This document shows, piece by piece, positions 1 through 7,718 of a DNA stretch of 64,000 nt. Made by a program: the position numbers and the translations under genes. The stretch comes from VRUE01 sp963697695. Its GTDB lineage: Bacteria; Actinomycetota; Thermoleophilia; Solirubrobacterales; 70-9. The notes under the pieces are model-generated. The model was not told where the DNA came from. It made no database searches and saw only the letters and a program-made list of their open reading frames with translations. The stretch lies in the NCBI GenBank assembly GCA_963697695.1, contig OY969094.1, positions 1,798,001 to 1,862,000 on the forward strand, written 5' to 3'. Position 1 is the stretch's first letter. Each line of letters starts with the position of its first letter.

Positions 1-34
1 CAGGAGGTCACTGGTTCGAGCCCGGTACCGCCCA
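1..34 (+). tRNA. 3' part of a tRNA gene (5' end outside the window)
   Basis: The first bases form a T-arm (stem ACTGG, loop TTCGAGC, stem CCGGT) followed by a seven-base acceptor strand ACCGCCC and discriminator A. The preceding AGGTC fits a five-base variable loop and CAGG the 3' side of an anticodon stem. The anticodon is outside the window, so the isotype cannot be read. The implied 5' acceptor GGGCGGT would suit a valine tRNA, but that is a guess. No CCA is encoded. Confidence 0.75.
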
Positions 35-35
35 C

Positions 36-512
36 TCAGGTTTGCGGCGGGAATATCTGCTCGAAAGCAACATCGGGAAGCTTGCTGATGTTGAGCAGGT
101 ATCCCCGCCAGCCCGCGCGTTTCGCTGTCTCGCTCAAAGGATTTCGAGGCTCGAAGACCTGCGGAGTCGCTTTGAGAATGTGCGGTGGGACATAGTCGAT
201 GCGGACGAGTGTCCGGCCGTTCTGCCTGTAGCCGGCTAGGTACAGCCCGTGGTAGATGCCGGCGAGGATCCGCTGATGTTGCGGGCCCCACGCCGCACTC
301 ATGATGCGATCTGGGAAGGAGTCCGTGTTGTTCGGCAGGCGAGTGGTCTTCACTTGAGCGAGGAACCCGCAGAACTTGCAGATGATGTCCGCGCACTCGA
401 AATTCCTCGGGAGGCGCCGGAAGTGCCGAGCCCGGTTGCAGCGGGGGCAGCGGGCGTGCTTGCAGACGGCAGTCTCTCCGCGATCGCCGAGATCTTGGCG
501 TTTGGTGGCCAC
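36..512 (-). CDS. DpnI-like PD-(D/E)xK nuclease domain protein
   Basis: This 158-residue protein resembles the catalytic domain of DpnI-family type II restriction enzymes. It has a zinc-ribbon pattern (C22-x2-C25 and C45-x2-C48) around a candidate nuclease core, D42 and Q53-x-K55, with the same spacing as the D/E/K triad I recall for DpnI, but Gln replaces Glu. DpnI itself is about 254 residues with a C-terminal winged helix; that part is absent here, so binding to methylated GATC cannot be assumed. The start is GTG at 512, directly after the TAG of the upstream SIMPL gene (513-515), which suggests coupled translation. The stop lies 2 bases from the tRNA end. Family call is from motif memory; activity is unproven. 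Confidence 0.6.
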   Translation of the reverse strand: MATKRQDLGDRGETAVCKHARCPRCNRARHFRRLPRNFECADIICKFCGFLAQVKTTRLPNNTDSFPDRIMSAAWGPQHQRILAGIYHGLYLAGYRQNGRTLVRIDYVPPHILKATPQVFEPRNPLSETAKRAGWRGYLLNISKLPDVAFEQIFPPQT

Positions 513-1208
513 CTAAGTCAGGGAGAAGACGACGCGGACGGTGGCGGTGACCGTCGAGGATCCCGGCTTGGTGGGGGGAGTGGGCTTTGCGCGGGGGCCT
601 TGTGGGCCGGCGTCTTGGGAGGCGGGGATCACTTCGCTGCCTTCTTCGATGCTGAGCACCGGGCCGAGGGTGGCGCCGGCGCGGGTGGCCAGGGCTGAGG
701 CCTTTGCCTTTGCCTGGTCGAAGGCGGCGAGCAGGGCGTTGTTGAAGGCGAGCTCAGGGTCGCCGGGGAAGAAGCGCGGCCCGCGGGTGGTGATGGCCCC
801 TGCACCGATAGCCGCAGAGATCAGCTCGCCGGCCCGGTCCGCCTGGTGCAGGATCACCGAGATTCCCTCGCCGGCCCGGTAGATCGCTCGTTTGTCTCTA
901 ATCACGGGGTCGACCGATATGCGTCCGGTAGTGACGTCGCCCTCGCCGACGCCGGGCACCGCCTGGACCGCCGCGATCACCGCCCGCAGGCGGGTCGACA
1001 CCGCCCGCAGTGCCGCCACCCGGGTCCTGCGTTCGACCCGCACGGAGAGCCCGATGGCGGCTGAGTCGTTGGCGACCTGCTGGGTCGCGCTGCCCCTGAC
1101 GGCGACGGTCCCGGTCTGCGCCGAGGCCGCTGCGGGAACGAGCAGCGCCAGAGCGAGTAGGACGATCGGGATCGGTGTTCTAAGGAATGACAACAATTTG
1201 AAGTTCAT
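513..1208 (-). CDS. SIMPL (DUF541) domain secreted protein
   Basis: A 231-residue protein with an N-terminal signal-like segment (about residues 8-30, ending AASAQ) followed by a SIMPL/DUF541 domain with the typical start GTVAVRGSA. SIMPL proteins are periplasmic or surface proteins of poorly defined function. I chose ATG 1208 because it begins directly before the hydrophobic segment. The frame stays open upstream to 1526, but that stretch is antisense to the next gene and has no signal peptide. The tail is rich in Pro, Lys and Gly before a final beta-strand-like TVTATVRVVFSLT. It probably shares a transcript with the nuclease-like gene that follows directly. Confidence 0.75.
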   Translation of the reverse strand: MNFKLLSFLRTPIPIVLLALALLVPAAASAQTGTVAVRGSATQQVANDSAAIGLSVRVERRTRVAALRAVSTRLRAVIAAVQAVPGVGEGDVTTGRISVDPVIRDKRAIYRAGEGISVILHQADRAGELISAAIGAGAITTRGPRFFPGDPELAFNNALLAAFDQAKAKASALATRAGATLGPVLSIEEGSEVIPASQDAGPQGPRAKPTPPTKPGSSTVTATVRVVFSLT

Positions 1209-1296
1209 CAAAGATCTGGTACGAGGCGGTATTCTGACTCTGATCGATGGGGCCGGAAGGGCGGTTCCGTACGGAGGATCAAGGGAGGGGAACTGG

Positions 1297-2070
1297 ATGC
1301 GGAAGAAGATCGTCGTCGTTTTGGCCGTGCTGGGACTGCTGGTCGGGGCAGGAGCTGCGCTCGCGGGCACGTTCAAAGTCAACGTACGCCTCGGCGACAT
1401 CGTGCTCAAAGCCGAAGGAGGGTTCTCGCCGAATGCCCTGCCTAAGTTCAAAGACGCGCCGGTCAGCGTGCACGGGGGCGGCAAACTCTCGACGGTTTCA
1501 GGCGATCTTCCGCCGATTCTCGACACCTTCGTGATCGAATTCGACAGGCACGGTCACGTCGACACCACCGGCCTGCCGGTCTGCACCAGGGGCAAACTCG
1601 TCGCAACCGACGTGCCCGCCGCCCGCCGTGCCTGCGGCGATGCGATCGTCGGCGAAGGCTTCGGCCGCGCCGTCGTCGCCTTCCCGGAACAGGGCCTGAT
1701 CAAAGTCGGCTCTCCGATCACCCTCTTCAACGGTCCGAAGAAGGGCGGCAACGACACTATCATCGCCCACGCCCATCTCGATTACCCCGGCCCGACGACC
1801 TTCATCGTTCCGGTCGTGATCGAAAAAATCAAAAATGGCGTCTTCGGCTACCGGACCAAAGTGAAAATCCCGAGGATCGCCGGCGGCTACGGGATTCCAA
1901 TCTCCGGCTCCGCCAAAGTCGACCGCAAATGGACCTTCAAGGGCGAGGAGCACAGCTACATCAACGCTCGCTGCGAAACAGGTCGCTTCCAGGCCCAGGG
2001 CAAATTCGCCTTCAAAGACGGCACCCTGATGAAGGCCGGCTTCCTGCTCCCTTGCAAAGTTCGTAAGTAG
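1297..2070 (+). CDS. Secreted protein of unknown family, tandem paralogue 1
   Basis: 257 residues: a signal peptide (MRKKIVVVLAVLGLLVGAGAA, cleavage near ALA-G) and a single domain shared with the next two genes. Conserved blocks across the three copies are GGFSP-ALPKFK-AP, EFDRHG, GLPVCT, AIVG-G-G, FPEQ, ITLFNGPKKGGN, NG-YGYR, IAGG-G and NARCETG. Cysteines sit in matching places (GLPVC, C before AIVG, NARCE, and C four residues from the end), suggesting two disulfides. I do not recognise a named family or function. ATG 1297 is preceded by GGGAGGGG. The open frame reaches upstream to 892, but the region before 1297 is antisense to the SIMPL gene. Confidence 0.85.
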   Translation: MRKKIVVVLAVLGLLVGAGAALAGTFKVNVRLGDIVLKAEGGFSPNALPKFKDAPVSVHGGGKLSTVSGDLPPILDTFVIEFDRHGHVDTTGLPVCTRGKLVATDVPAARRACGDAIVGEGFGRAVVAFPEQGLIKVGSPITLFNGPKKGGNDTIIAHAHLDYPGPTTFIVPVVIEKIKNGVFGYRTKVKIPRIAGGYGIPISGSAKVDRKWTFKGEEHSYINARCETGRFQAQGKFAFKDGTLMKAGFLLPCKVRK

Positions 2071-2086
2071 GGAGCGGAGCAGGCGG

Positions 2087-2854
2087 ATGAGAAGGAAGGT
2101 CGCCATCGGGGCAGCGATGGCCGTGCTCGCCATGCTGGCTTTGGGGAGCACGGCCAGCGGGCTGAGGCTGATTGCCGGCGATCTCGTCGTGATCGGTGAC
2201 GGGGGCTTCACTCCCAAGCGCTTGCCGAAATTCAAAAACGCTCCGATCAGCGTTCACGGCGGCGGCAAAATCTCGACCATCTCGGGCAAATTGCCGCCGG
2301 TGATCAAAGACATCAACTTCGAATTCGACCGCCACGGCTCGGTCGTGACCACCGGCCTGCCCGTCTGCACCTCGAGCAAACTCCAGGCCACCACGCCCAA
2401 GGTGGCGCGCAAGCTGTGTCCCGGAGCAATAGTCGGCAAGGGGTTCGGACGTGGCGTGGTCGCCTTCCCCGAACAGGCGCCGATCCCCGTCTCGACGCCG
2501 ATCACCCTCTTCAACGGTCCGAAGAAGGGCGGTAACGACACCGTCTTCGCCCACTTCTACACGACGGTGCCGACCCCGGTCGCCTTCGTCATCCCGATCG
2601 TGATCCAGAAGATCAACAACGGCCTCTACGGCTATCGCACCGAGGCGAGGATCCCGCCGATCGCGGGCGGCAACGGCATCCCTCTGGCCGGTCACCTGAA
2701 AATCGGCCGGAAGTGGACCTACAAGGGGAAGCGCTACAGCTACCTCAACGCCCGTTGCGAAACAGGTCGCCTGCAAGCCCGCGGCGAATTCCACTTCAAC
2801 GACGGCACCTTCCTGGTCGGCACCTTTCTCAGGACCTGCCTCGTTCGCGACTAG
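2087..2854 (+). CDS. Secreted protein of unknown family, tandem paralogue 2
   Basis: 255 residues, second member of the three-gene array, 16 bases after the first with GGAGCGG ahead of ATG 2087. It has a basic N-terminus (MRRK) and a hydrophobic signal sequence, then the same domain with blocks ISVHGGGKIS, EFDRHGSV, GLPVCT, FPEQAPIPV, ITLFNGPKKGGN and NARCETG. It is the most diverged copy: the segment after GLPVCT reads SSKLQATTPKVARKLC where copies 1 and 3 share a TRGKLVATDVPAARRAC-like block. Function unknown. Export follows from the signal peptide. Confidence 0.85.
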   Translation: MRRKVAIGAAMAVLAMLALGSTASGLRLIAGDLVVIGDGGFTPKRLPKFKNAPISVHGGGKISTISGKLPPVIKDINFEFDRHGSVVTTGLPVCTSSKLQATTPKVARKLCPGAIVGKGFGRGVVAFPEQAPIPVSTPITLFNGPKKGGNDTVFAHFYTTVPTPVAFVIPIVIQKINNGLYGYRTEARIPPIAGGNGIPLAGHLKIGRKWTYKGKRYSYLNARCETGRLQARGEFHFNDGTFLVGTFLRTCLVRD

Positions 2855-2868
2855 GGGATGGTGATCGG

Positions 2869-3627
2869 GTGAAGAGAAAGGCGGTCTTCGCGGTGGTGCT
2901 GGGAGCGCTCGTCCTCGCCGCCTCTGCGAGCGCGATCCGCATCGCAATCGGCGACATCGTGCTGAAAGCGCACGGAGGATTCAGCCCGAAGGCGCTGCCG
3001 AAGTTCAAAGACGCGCCGATCACCCTGCGTGGCGGCGGCAAGCTCTCGACGCTCTCTGGAGATCTCCCGCCGATCCTCGACAACTTCGTTATCGAATTCG
3101 ATCGCCACGGCCACGTCGAGACAGAAGGTCTCCCCGTCTGCACCAGAGGCAAACTCGTTGCCACTGACGTGCCCGCCGCTCGTCGTGCCTGCAAGGAGGC
3201 GATCGTCGGCGAAGGCTCCGGCACCGCGGTCATCGCCTTTCCCGAACAGGCTCCGATCAAAGTCTCCTCGCCGATCACGATCTTCAACGGTCCGAAAAGC
3301 GGCAATGACTACACCGTCATCGGCCACGCCTATCTCGACTATCCCAGTCCGACCACGTTCATCGTTCCGGTCGTGATCGAGAAAATCAACAACGGGGTCT
3401 ACGGCTACCGGGTCAAAGTGAAAATCCCGAAGATCGCCGGCGGCTACGGGCACCCGATCTCCGGCTCAGGCGAAGTCGGCCGCAAATGGACCTTCCGCGG
3501 CAAGGAGCACAGCTACGTCAACGCCCGCTGCGAAACCGGCCATCTTCAGGCTCAGGGTGAGTTCAGCTTCAAAGACGGCACCCTCATGCGCGCCACCTTT
3601 CTGCGGGCGTGCAAGGTTCGTAACTAG
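2869..3627 (+). CDS. Secreted protein of unknown family, tandem paralogue 3
   Basis: 252 residues, third paralogue, 14 bases after the second. The start is GTG 2869, giving MKRKAVFAVVLGALVLAASA, a clean signal peptide; upstream codons in this frame are antisense-like. It is closer to copy 1 than to copy 2 (shared SGDLPPILDNFVIEFDRHGHVE and TRGKLVATDVP blocks, the latter within 20 residues of the former), as if copy 1 or 3 arose from the other. The four conserved cysteines are kept. It ends 21 bases before a convergent oxygenase gene. No function can be assigned. Confidence 0.85.
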   Translation: MKRKAVFAVVLGALVLAASASAIRIAIGDIVLKAHGGFSPKALPKFKDAPITLRGGGKLSTLSGDLPPILDNFVIEFDRHGHVETEGLPVCTRGKLVATDVPAARRACKEAIVGEGSGTAVIAFPEQAPIKVSSPITIFNGPKSGNDYTVIGHAYLDYPSPTTFIVPVVIEKINNGVYGYRVKVKIPKIAGGYGHPISGSGEVGRKWTFRGKEHSYVNARCETGHLQAQGEFSFKDGTLMRATFLRACKVRN

Positions 3628-3648
3628 CGGCGCGCGAGGCTCGCCGGT

Positions 3649-4536
3649 TTAGGCGCTGGCGTGAAGTTCCGGCGTCTGGGTGCCGCCGCGCTGGCGCTCG
3701 GTCTTGGCGACGACGTCGAAGAAGACGTCGTTGCGGCCCCGGCGCATCTGGCGGGGGAAGAAGTGGCGGGCCCGGCGGTGGGTGGCGGTCATCGCTTTGA
3801 ACGTCGCCTCGTGGGCGCGGCTCCAGCGGATGCCGAAGATCTCCCGCACCCGGGGAGGCAGGGTGCCCTTGATGATGTGGTTCTGGGCGACGATGTTGCC
3901 CCGCGCCGCTGCCGGCACCGGCTGCTCGAAGGCAACCAGGGGAGCCATCTCGAGCCCGTGCTCTGTCGCCTGAAGGTCGGGAGAGGAGAGCCTTTCGTCC
4001 CACCAGGCTTTGAACTCGCGGTAGCTGCCCGGAACCTCGCAGCTCGGCAACCCGAAGAGCTCGCCGAAGCGGACGTAGTCCTGCCAGAGATCCTCGCGCT
4101 CGGTATCGGAGAGCGGCCGCACCATCGCCTCGTACATCGCTCGCCCGGAGTCGGCGATCACCGCCAGCGTCCACAGCATCAGTTCCGGGTCGAAGGCCGA
4201 GTACGGAGTGCCGGCGGGGTGGACCCCGGCGTCTTCGGAGAGCGTGCCCTTGACCCGTTCGTGCAGCCGCTCGACCACCGCAAGCGCCTTGTCGGCTTCC
4301 TCGCGGGTGCCGAGCAGGATCGTCTCCTGGATCTTGGCCGTGCGGGCGAGCCGCTGGAAGGGCCGGTTGGCAGAGCTGGTGCTCAGCATCGTGCCGGTGT
4401 AGGTGAGCGGCTCCAGGGCTCCGATCAGCAGCGCCCGCTGCCCGTAGAGCAGGCCGACCGCGCGCTCACCGTGGACGCGCCGTGCCACCGAACGGCCCGG
4501 TGGGAAGTAGTAGTCGCCCTGACTGGAAACGGTCAC
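3649..4536 (-). CDS. MpaB/DUF2236 family oxygenase-like protein
   Basis: 295 residues with the DUF2236 (MpaB / latex-clearing protein-like) signature: an early RxxGERAVGLLYGQRALL helix, HPAGTPYSAFDPELMLWTLA near the middle, then EAMVRPLSDTERE and FGELFGLP. Family members bind a haem b and include rubber oxygenase Lcp and the mycophenolic acid enzyme MpaB. The substrate here is unknown. It starts 14 bases after the stop of the FtsH-like gene, so the two are probably co-transcribed, although no functional link is known. The gene converges with the secreted-paralogue array. Confidence 0.8.
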   Translation of the reverse strand: MTVSSQGDYYFPPGRSVARRVHGERAVGLLYGQRALLIGALEPLTYTGTMLSTSSANRPFQRLARTAKIQETILLGTREEADKALAVVERLHERVKGTLSEDAGVHPAGTPYSAFDPELMLWTLAVIADSGRAMYEAMVRPLSDTEREDLWQDYVRFGELFGLPSCEVPGSYREFKAWWDERLSSPDLQATEHGLEMAPLVAFEQPVPAAARGNIVAQNHIIKGTLPPRVREIFGIRWSRAHEATFKAMTATHRRARHFFPRQMRRGRNDVFFDVVAKTERQRGGTQTPELHASA

Positions 4537-4550
4537 GCTGACCGCAGATG

Positions 4551-6098
4551 CTACTCCGGGGCCGGGAGGCCGGCCACCGCTCGCTCGAGCAGCCCTCGTG
4601 AGCCGTCCTCCTCGCGCAGCTCGTGCGCGGCGAAGATCTCGTCCAGGTCCTCGCGGGTGAGCGTCTCCCGCTCGAGCGCGTTGGCGGTGAGGTCATCGAG
4701 GCATTCGCGGTTCGCCGCGAGCAGCGCCCGGGCCCGGCGATAGGCCTCGCGCGCCAGGTTCATCGCGGCAAGGTCGACGTCGCGCCGGGTGCGATCGGAG
4801 AGCGCGTAGTCGCCGGTCGGCAGCGCTATCGGCGGCGCCCCATCGGCGTCCAGCGCCACGCCCATGCCGAACTCGCCGACCATCTGCTGGCAGACCGCGT
4901 GCACCCGCGCCAGGTCGTCGACGGCGCCGGAGTAGGAGTTGCCCAGTACCTCCTCCTCGGCAGCGCGACCGCCAAGCAGGGTGACGACCTCGTCGAGAAG
5001 TTCGTCGCGGGACTTGAGGTAGGTGTCCTCCTGCGGCGAGTGGCCGACGAAGCCGAGCGCCGGCCCGCGCGGGACGATGCTGAGGATCTCCGGCGGGTCG
5101 AGGCCGAGCAGCCGCCGGCAGAGCGCGTGGCCGGCCTCGTGGTAGGCGACGATGCGCCGCTCCTTCGAGTTCAGCCTGCGTGCCTGCTGCGAGCCGACCG
5201 ACTGGCGCAGCAGCGCCTCGTCGAGGTCCTCGCGCGCCATCGCGCTGCGTTCGGCGCGGCCGGCGATGATCGCCGCCTCGTTGAGCGCGTTGGCCAGCTG
5301 GGCGCCGGTCATCCCGGTCGTCTTGCGGGCGACGTCGGTCAGGTCCAGGTCGGCGCCGAGGGGCTTGCCCTTGGCGTGCGCCCGCAAGATCGCCTCGCGC
5401 CCGTCGCGGTCCGGCGGCGAGACCAGCACCTGGCGGTCGAAGCGTCCCGGCCGCAGCAGCGCGTGGTCGAGCTTGTCGACGTGGTTGGAGGCGGCGATGA
5501 CGATCACCGTGCCGGGATCGCGCTCGAACCCGTCGAGCTCGACCAGCAGCTGGTTGAGCGCCTGCTCGCGCTCGCTCGAACCGCCATCGCCACCCCCACC
5601 GCTGCGCGCGCCTCCCACCGCGTCGAGCTCGTCGATGAAGATCACCGCCCGTCCCGACTTGCGCGCTTCCTTGAACAGCCGCCTGATCCGTGCGGCACCC
5701 CTCCCGACGAACATCTCGACGAAACTCGATCCCGAAGCGGCGAAGAAGTCGACGCCCGCCTGGGCGGCTACCGCGCGGGCCAGCATCGTCTTGCCCGTCC
5801 CCGGCGGGCCAAAGAGCAGCACGCCGCGCGGCGGCTGGGCGCCGAGGGCGGCGAAGCGGTCGGGGTCGCGCAGCCACTCGGCGACGTCCATCAGCTCGTC
5901 CTTGGCCGCGTCGACTCCCTGCACCTCATCCCAGAGCACCGGCTCGGTCTTGCTCGCCTTCACCGTCTCCGGCTTGGTCGAGCCCACCGTGCTGCGCATC
6001 AGCTTGAGGAAGACGAAGAGCAGCCCGGCCATGAAGAAGACCCCGAAGACGGGGTACCAGTCAAAGAAGAAGCTCTGAATTTGTTCCGTGGTAGACAA
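4551..6098 (-). CDS. Short FtsH-type AAA+ zinc metalloprotease
   Basis: 515 residues. One transmembrane segment (about 10-34) is followed directly by an AAA module with Walker A GPPGTGKT (97-104), Walker B VIFIDE (152-157) and an SRH arginine region LLRPGRFDR (about 214-222), then an M41 peptidase domain with zinc motif HEAGH (320-324). FtsH degrades membrane and regulatory proteins from the cytoplasmic face. Classical FtsH is about 610-680 residues with two membrane segments around an extracytoplasmic domain; here that domain and one segment are missing, so this is probably a paralogue and not the housekeeping copy. A Gly/Ser-rich insert (about 166-174) follows Walker B. It is likely co-transcribed with the MpaB-like gene. 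Confidence 0.9.
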   Translation of the reverse strand: MSTTEQIQSFFFDWYPVFGVFFMAGLLFVFLKLMRSTVGSTKPETVKASKTEPVLWDEVQGVDAAKDELMDVAEWLRDPDRFAALGAQPPRGVLLFGPPGTGKTMLARAVAAQAGVDFFAASGSSFVEMFVGRGAARIRRLFKEARKSGRAVIFIDELDAVGGARSGGGGDGGSSEREQALNQLLVELDGFERDPGTVIVIAASNHVDKLDHALLRPGRFDRQVLVSPPDRDGREAILRAHAKGKPLGADLDLTDVARKTTGMTGAQLANALNEAAIIAGRAERSAMAREDLDEALLRQSVGSQQARRLNSKERRIVAYHEAGHALCRRLLGLDPPEILSIVPRGPALGFVGHSPQEDTYLKSRDELLDEVVTLLGGRAAEEEVLGNSYSGAVDDLARVHAVCQQMVGEFGMGVALDADGAPPIALPTGDYALSDRTRRDVDLAAMNLAREAYRRARALLAANRECLDDLTANALERETLTREDLDEIFAAHELREEDGSRGLLERAVAGLPAPE

Positions 6099-6169
6099 AA
6101 GTGCTCAGTGAGTGTGGGGGTTGTGCGCCCGCACTCCAATCGCACATGTGTCCAAACTGCGGCCTGAGG

Positions 6170-6853
6170 CTAAAGTTCGTGCCTGGCGACCGCGCCGCTC
6201 TGCAACGCCTGCTCCACGAGGGCGACCCGCTTGCGGTTCTGCGGCAGGTCTCCGACGCCGAGCTTCTCGAAGAGCGCGCGCATGTGCGTCTTCACTGCGT
6301 CTACGCTGAGATGGAGCTCCGCGGCGATCGCCTGGTTGGTCGGCGGTGTGGCGAAGCTGCTGCCGTCCTTGAAGGGACGGCAGAGGGCGACGAGGACGCG
6401 CCGCTGCCCGGGTGAGATCGTCGCCGCGGCCGGCACCTCGCTCGCAGCGACGGTCGCTTCCGGTGCGCTCGTCCCTCCCTCGCCGGGACGGCGGAAGAGG
6501 ATCGCGGTGCGGCCGAAGCGGACGGTGTCGCCGTCGCGCAGGCGGCGGCGCCCGTGGACTCGCTCCTCGTTGACGAAGGAGCCGTTGCGGGAGAGACCGT
6601 CGTCGAGCAGCGTGCACTCGCCGCCGACCACCTCGATCTGCGCGTGCAGAGCGGAGACCTCCTCGTCCCAGTCGAGACGCAACCCCACCGCTTCGCCCCG
6701 TCCCACCCAGAGCTCGGCCAGACCCTCCCCGATCGTGACGATGCGTTGCTCTTCGCCGCCGTCGCGGAAGACGAGGAAGGGGCGGCCGGCGCGCTCGGCC
6801 TCGATCTGAGCCTTCAGCTCGGGGGCGCTGGTCGGGCGTGGGTTCGTGCTCAC
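6170..6853 (-). CDS. FHA domain protein with C-terminal helix-turn-helix
   Basis: 227 residues. An FHA phosphothreonine-binding domain occupies about 35-125 (VGRGEAVGL, then EVSALHAQIE and DGLSRNGSFVNEERV, the usual S/H and N-G binding loops). A linker is followed by a C-terminal DNA-binding region (about 145-225) with TNQAIAAELHLSVDAVKTHMRALFEKLG, like the recognition part of LuxR-type or winged helices. It is probably a transcription factor responding to a Ser/Thr-phosphorylated partner; no kinase gene is in view. It is separated from the FtsH-like gene by 71 bases and from the gene upstream by a terminator hairpin. Confidence 0.8.
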   Translation of the reverse strand: MSTNPRPTSAPELKAQIEAERAGRPFLVFRDGGEEQRIVTIGEGLAELWVGRGEAVGLRLDWDEEVSALHAQIEVVGGECTLLDDGLSRNGSFVNEERVHGRRRLRDGDTVRFGRTAILFRRPGEGGTSAPEATVAASEVPAAATISPGQRRVLVALCRPFKDGSSFATPPTNQAIAAELHLSVDAVKTHMRALFEKLGVGDLPQNRKRVALVEQALQSGAVARHEL

Positions 6854-6870
6854 ACCGCTGATCCTAAGAA

Positions 6871-6898
6871 ACGAGGCCCCGCTGCGGCGGGGCCTCGT
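6871..6898 (-). terminator. GC-rich hairpin after the MBL gene
   Basis: A perfect 12-bp inverted repeat (ACGAGGCCCCGC, loop TGCG, complement) lies between the stop of the metallo-beta-lactamase-fold gene (6927) and the start of the FHA gene (6853). It is best read as the transcription end of the lipid-modification operon. A clear U-tract is lacking on the minus strand, so efficiency is uncertain. Confidence 0.6.
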
Positions 6899-6926
6899 CT
6901 GCGCTCATACCCAGCTTCCGGCGGGC

Positions 6927-7673
6927 TTAACCTCGCACCACCTGCGATCCACCGACGATCGCCTCCTCGCCGCTGTCGCCGAAGACGATCCAGGCCTTGT
7001 TGCCGCCGTCGTAGTCGGGCGCCCAGAGCTTCATCGTCGCCGGCCGGTCCCAGACCGTCACCTCATCGGCGCCGGGCTCCTCCAGCCCGCGCCAGATCCG
7101 CACGAACGGGTTGCTCTCCCACTCCGCGGAGATCGTCGTCGGCTCCCGGTGGCCGGGGTGGACCACGGTCTCGGGGGGAAGCTCCATCAGCCGCATCACC
7201 GAGGCCTGCAGGTCGGCGAAGCCGCTCGCCCCCGGCGCCATCGTCCCTCCGACGGTCCCCTTGAAGAGGACGTCGGCGGTGAAGAGATCGCTGCCGTTGA
7301 CGAGGAAGGCGATGTGGCCGGCGGCGTGGCCGGGAGTGGAAATTGCTTCGATCTCGAGGCCGCCGGTCGAGAGCTTGCCGCCGTCGGCGATCGTCTCCGT
7401 CACCTCCTCCTCGATCTCATCCGCGGTCTCGGCATGGGCGACCAGCGGCAGCCCCCCGAGCTGCTCGCGCGCCTCCGCCAGGCCGGCGACGTGGTCGGGG
7501 TGGGGGTGGGTGAGGAGCACGTGGGTGATCTCGATCCCGTCCTGCTCGGCCCGCTCGAGCAGCGGCCCGAGGTCGTCGTTGCCGTCGATCAGCACGCCCG
7601 TGCCGCCGGGCTCGTCGGCGACGAGGTAGGCATTAGACAGCCACTGCGGGTTCTCGGTCCTCTCGACGATCAT
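6927..7673 (-). CDS. Metallo-beta-lactamase-fold hydrolase (glyoxalase II-like)
   Basis: 248 residues with the metal-binding motif THPHPDH (about 55-61), a later histidine in TPGHAAGH, an aspartate in LFTADVLF and the final histidine in VVHPGHREPTT. These are the ligands of glyoxalase II-type hydrolases, which bind two metals and cleave thioesters or related bonds. The substrate is unknown. It is the last gene of a minus-strand series with an alpha/beta hydrolase and lipid-modifying genes, 45 bases after the former, and is followed by a hairpin terminator. No signal peptide is visible, so it is cytoplasmic. Confidence 0.85.
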   Translation of the reverse strand: MIVERTENPQWLSNAYLVADEPGGTGVLIDGNDDLGPLLERAEQDGIEITHVLLTHPHPDHVAGLAEAREQLGGLPLVAHAETADEIEEEVTETIADGGKLSTGGLEIEAISTPGHAAGHIAFLVNGSDLFTADVLFKGTVGGTMAPGASGFADLQASVMRLMELPPETVVHPGHREPTTISAEWESNPFVRIWRGLEEPGADEVTVWDRPATMKLWAPDYDGGNKAWIVFGDSGEEAIVGGSQVVRG

Positions 7674-7718
7674 CGACCTCTCCTTCGGGTTGCTCGCGTA
7701 CCGGAACTCTCCCAGAAC

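Noticed and set aside
4623..6167. Long plus-strand frame opposite the FtsH-like gene
   Set aside because: The minus-strand protein has all AAA and M41 motifs; the antisense frame has none.
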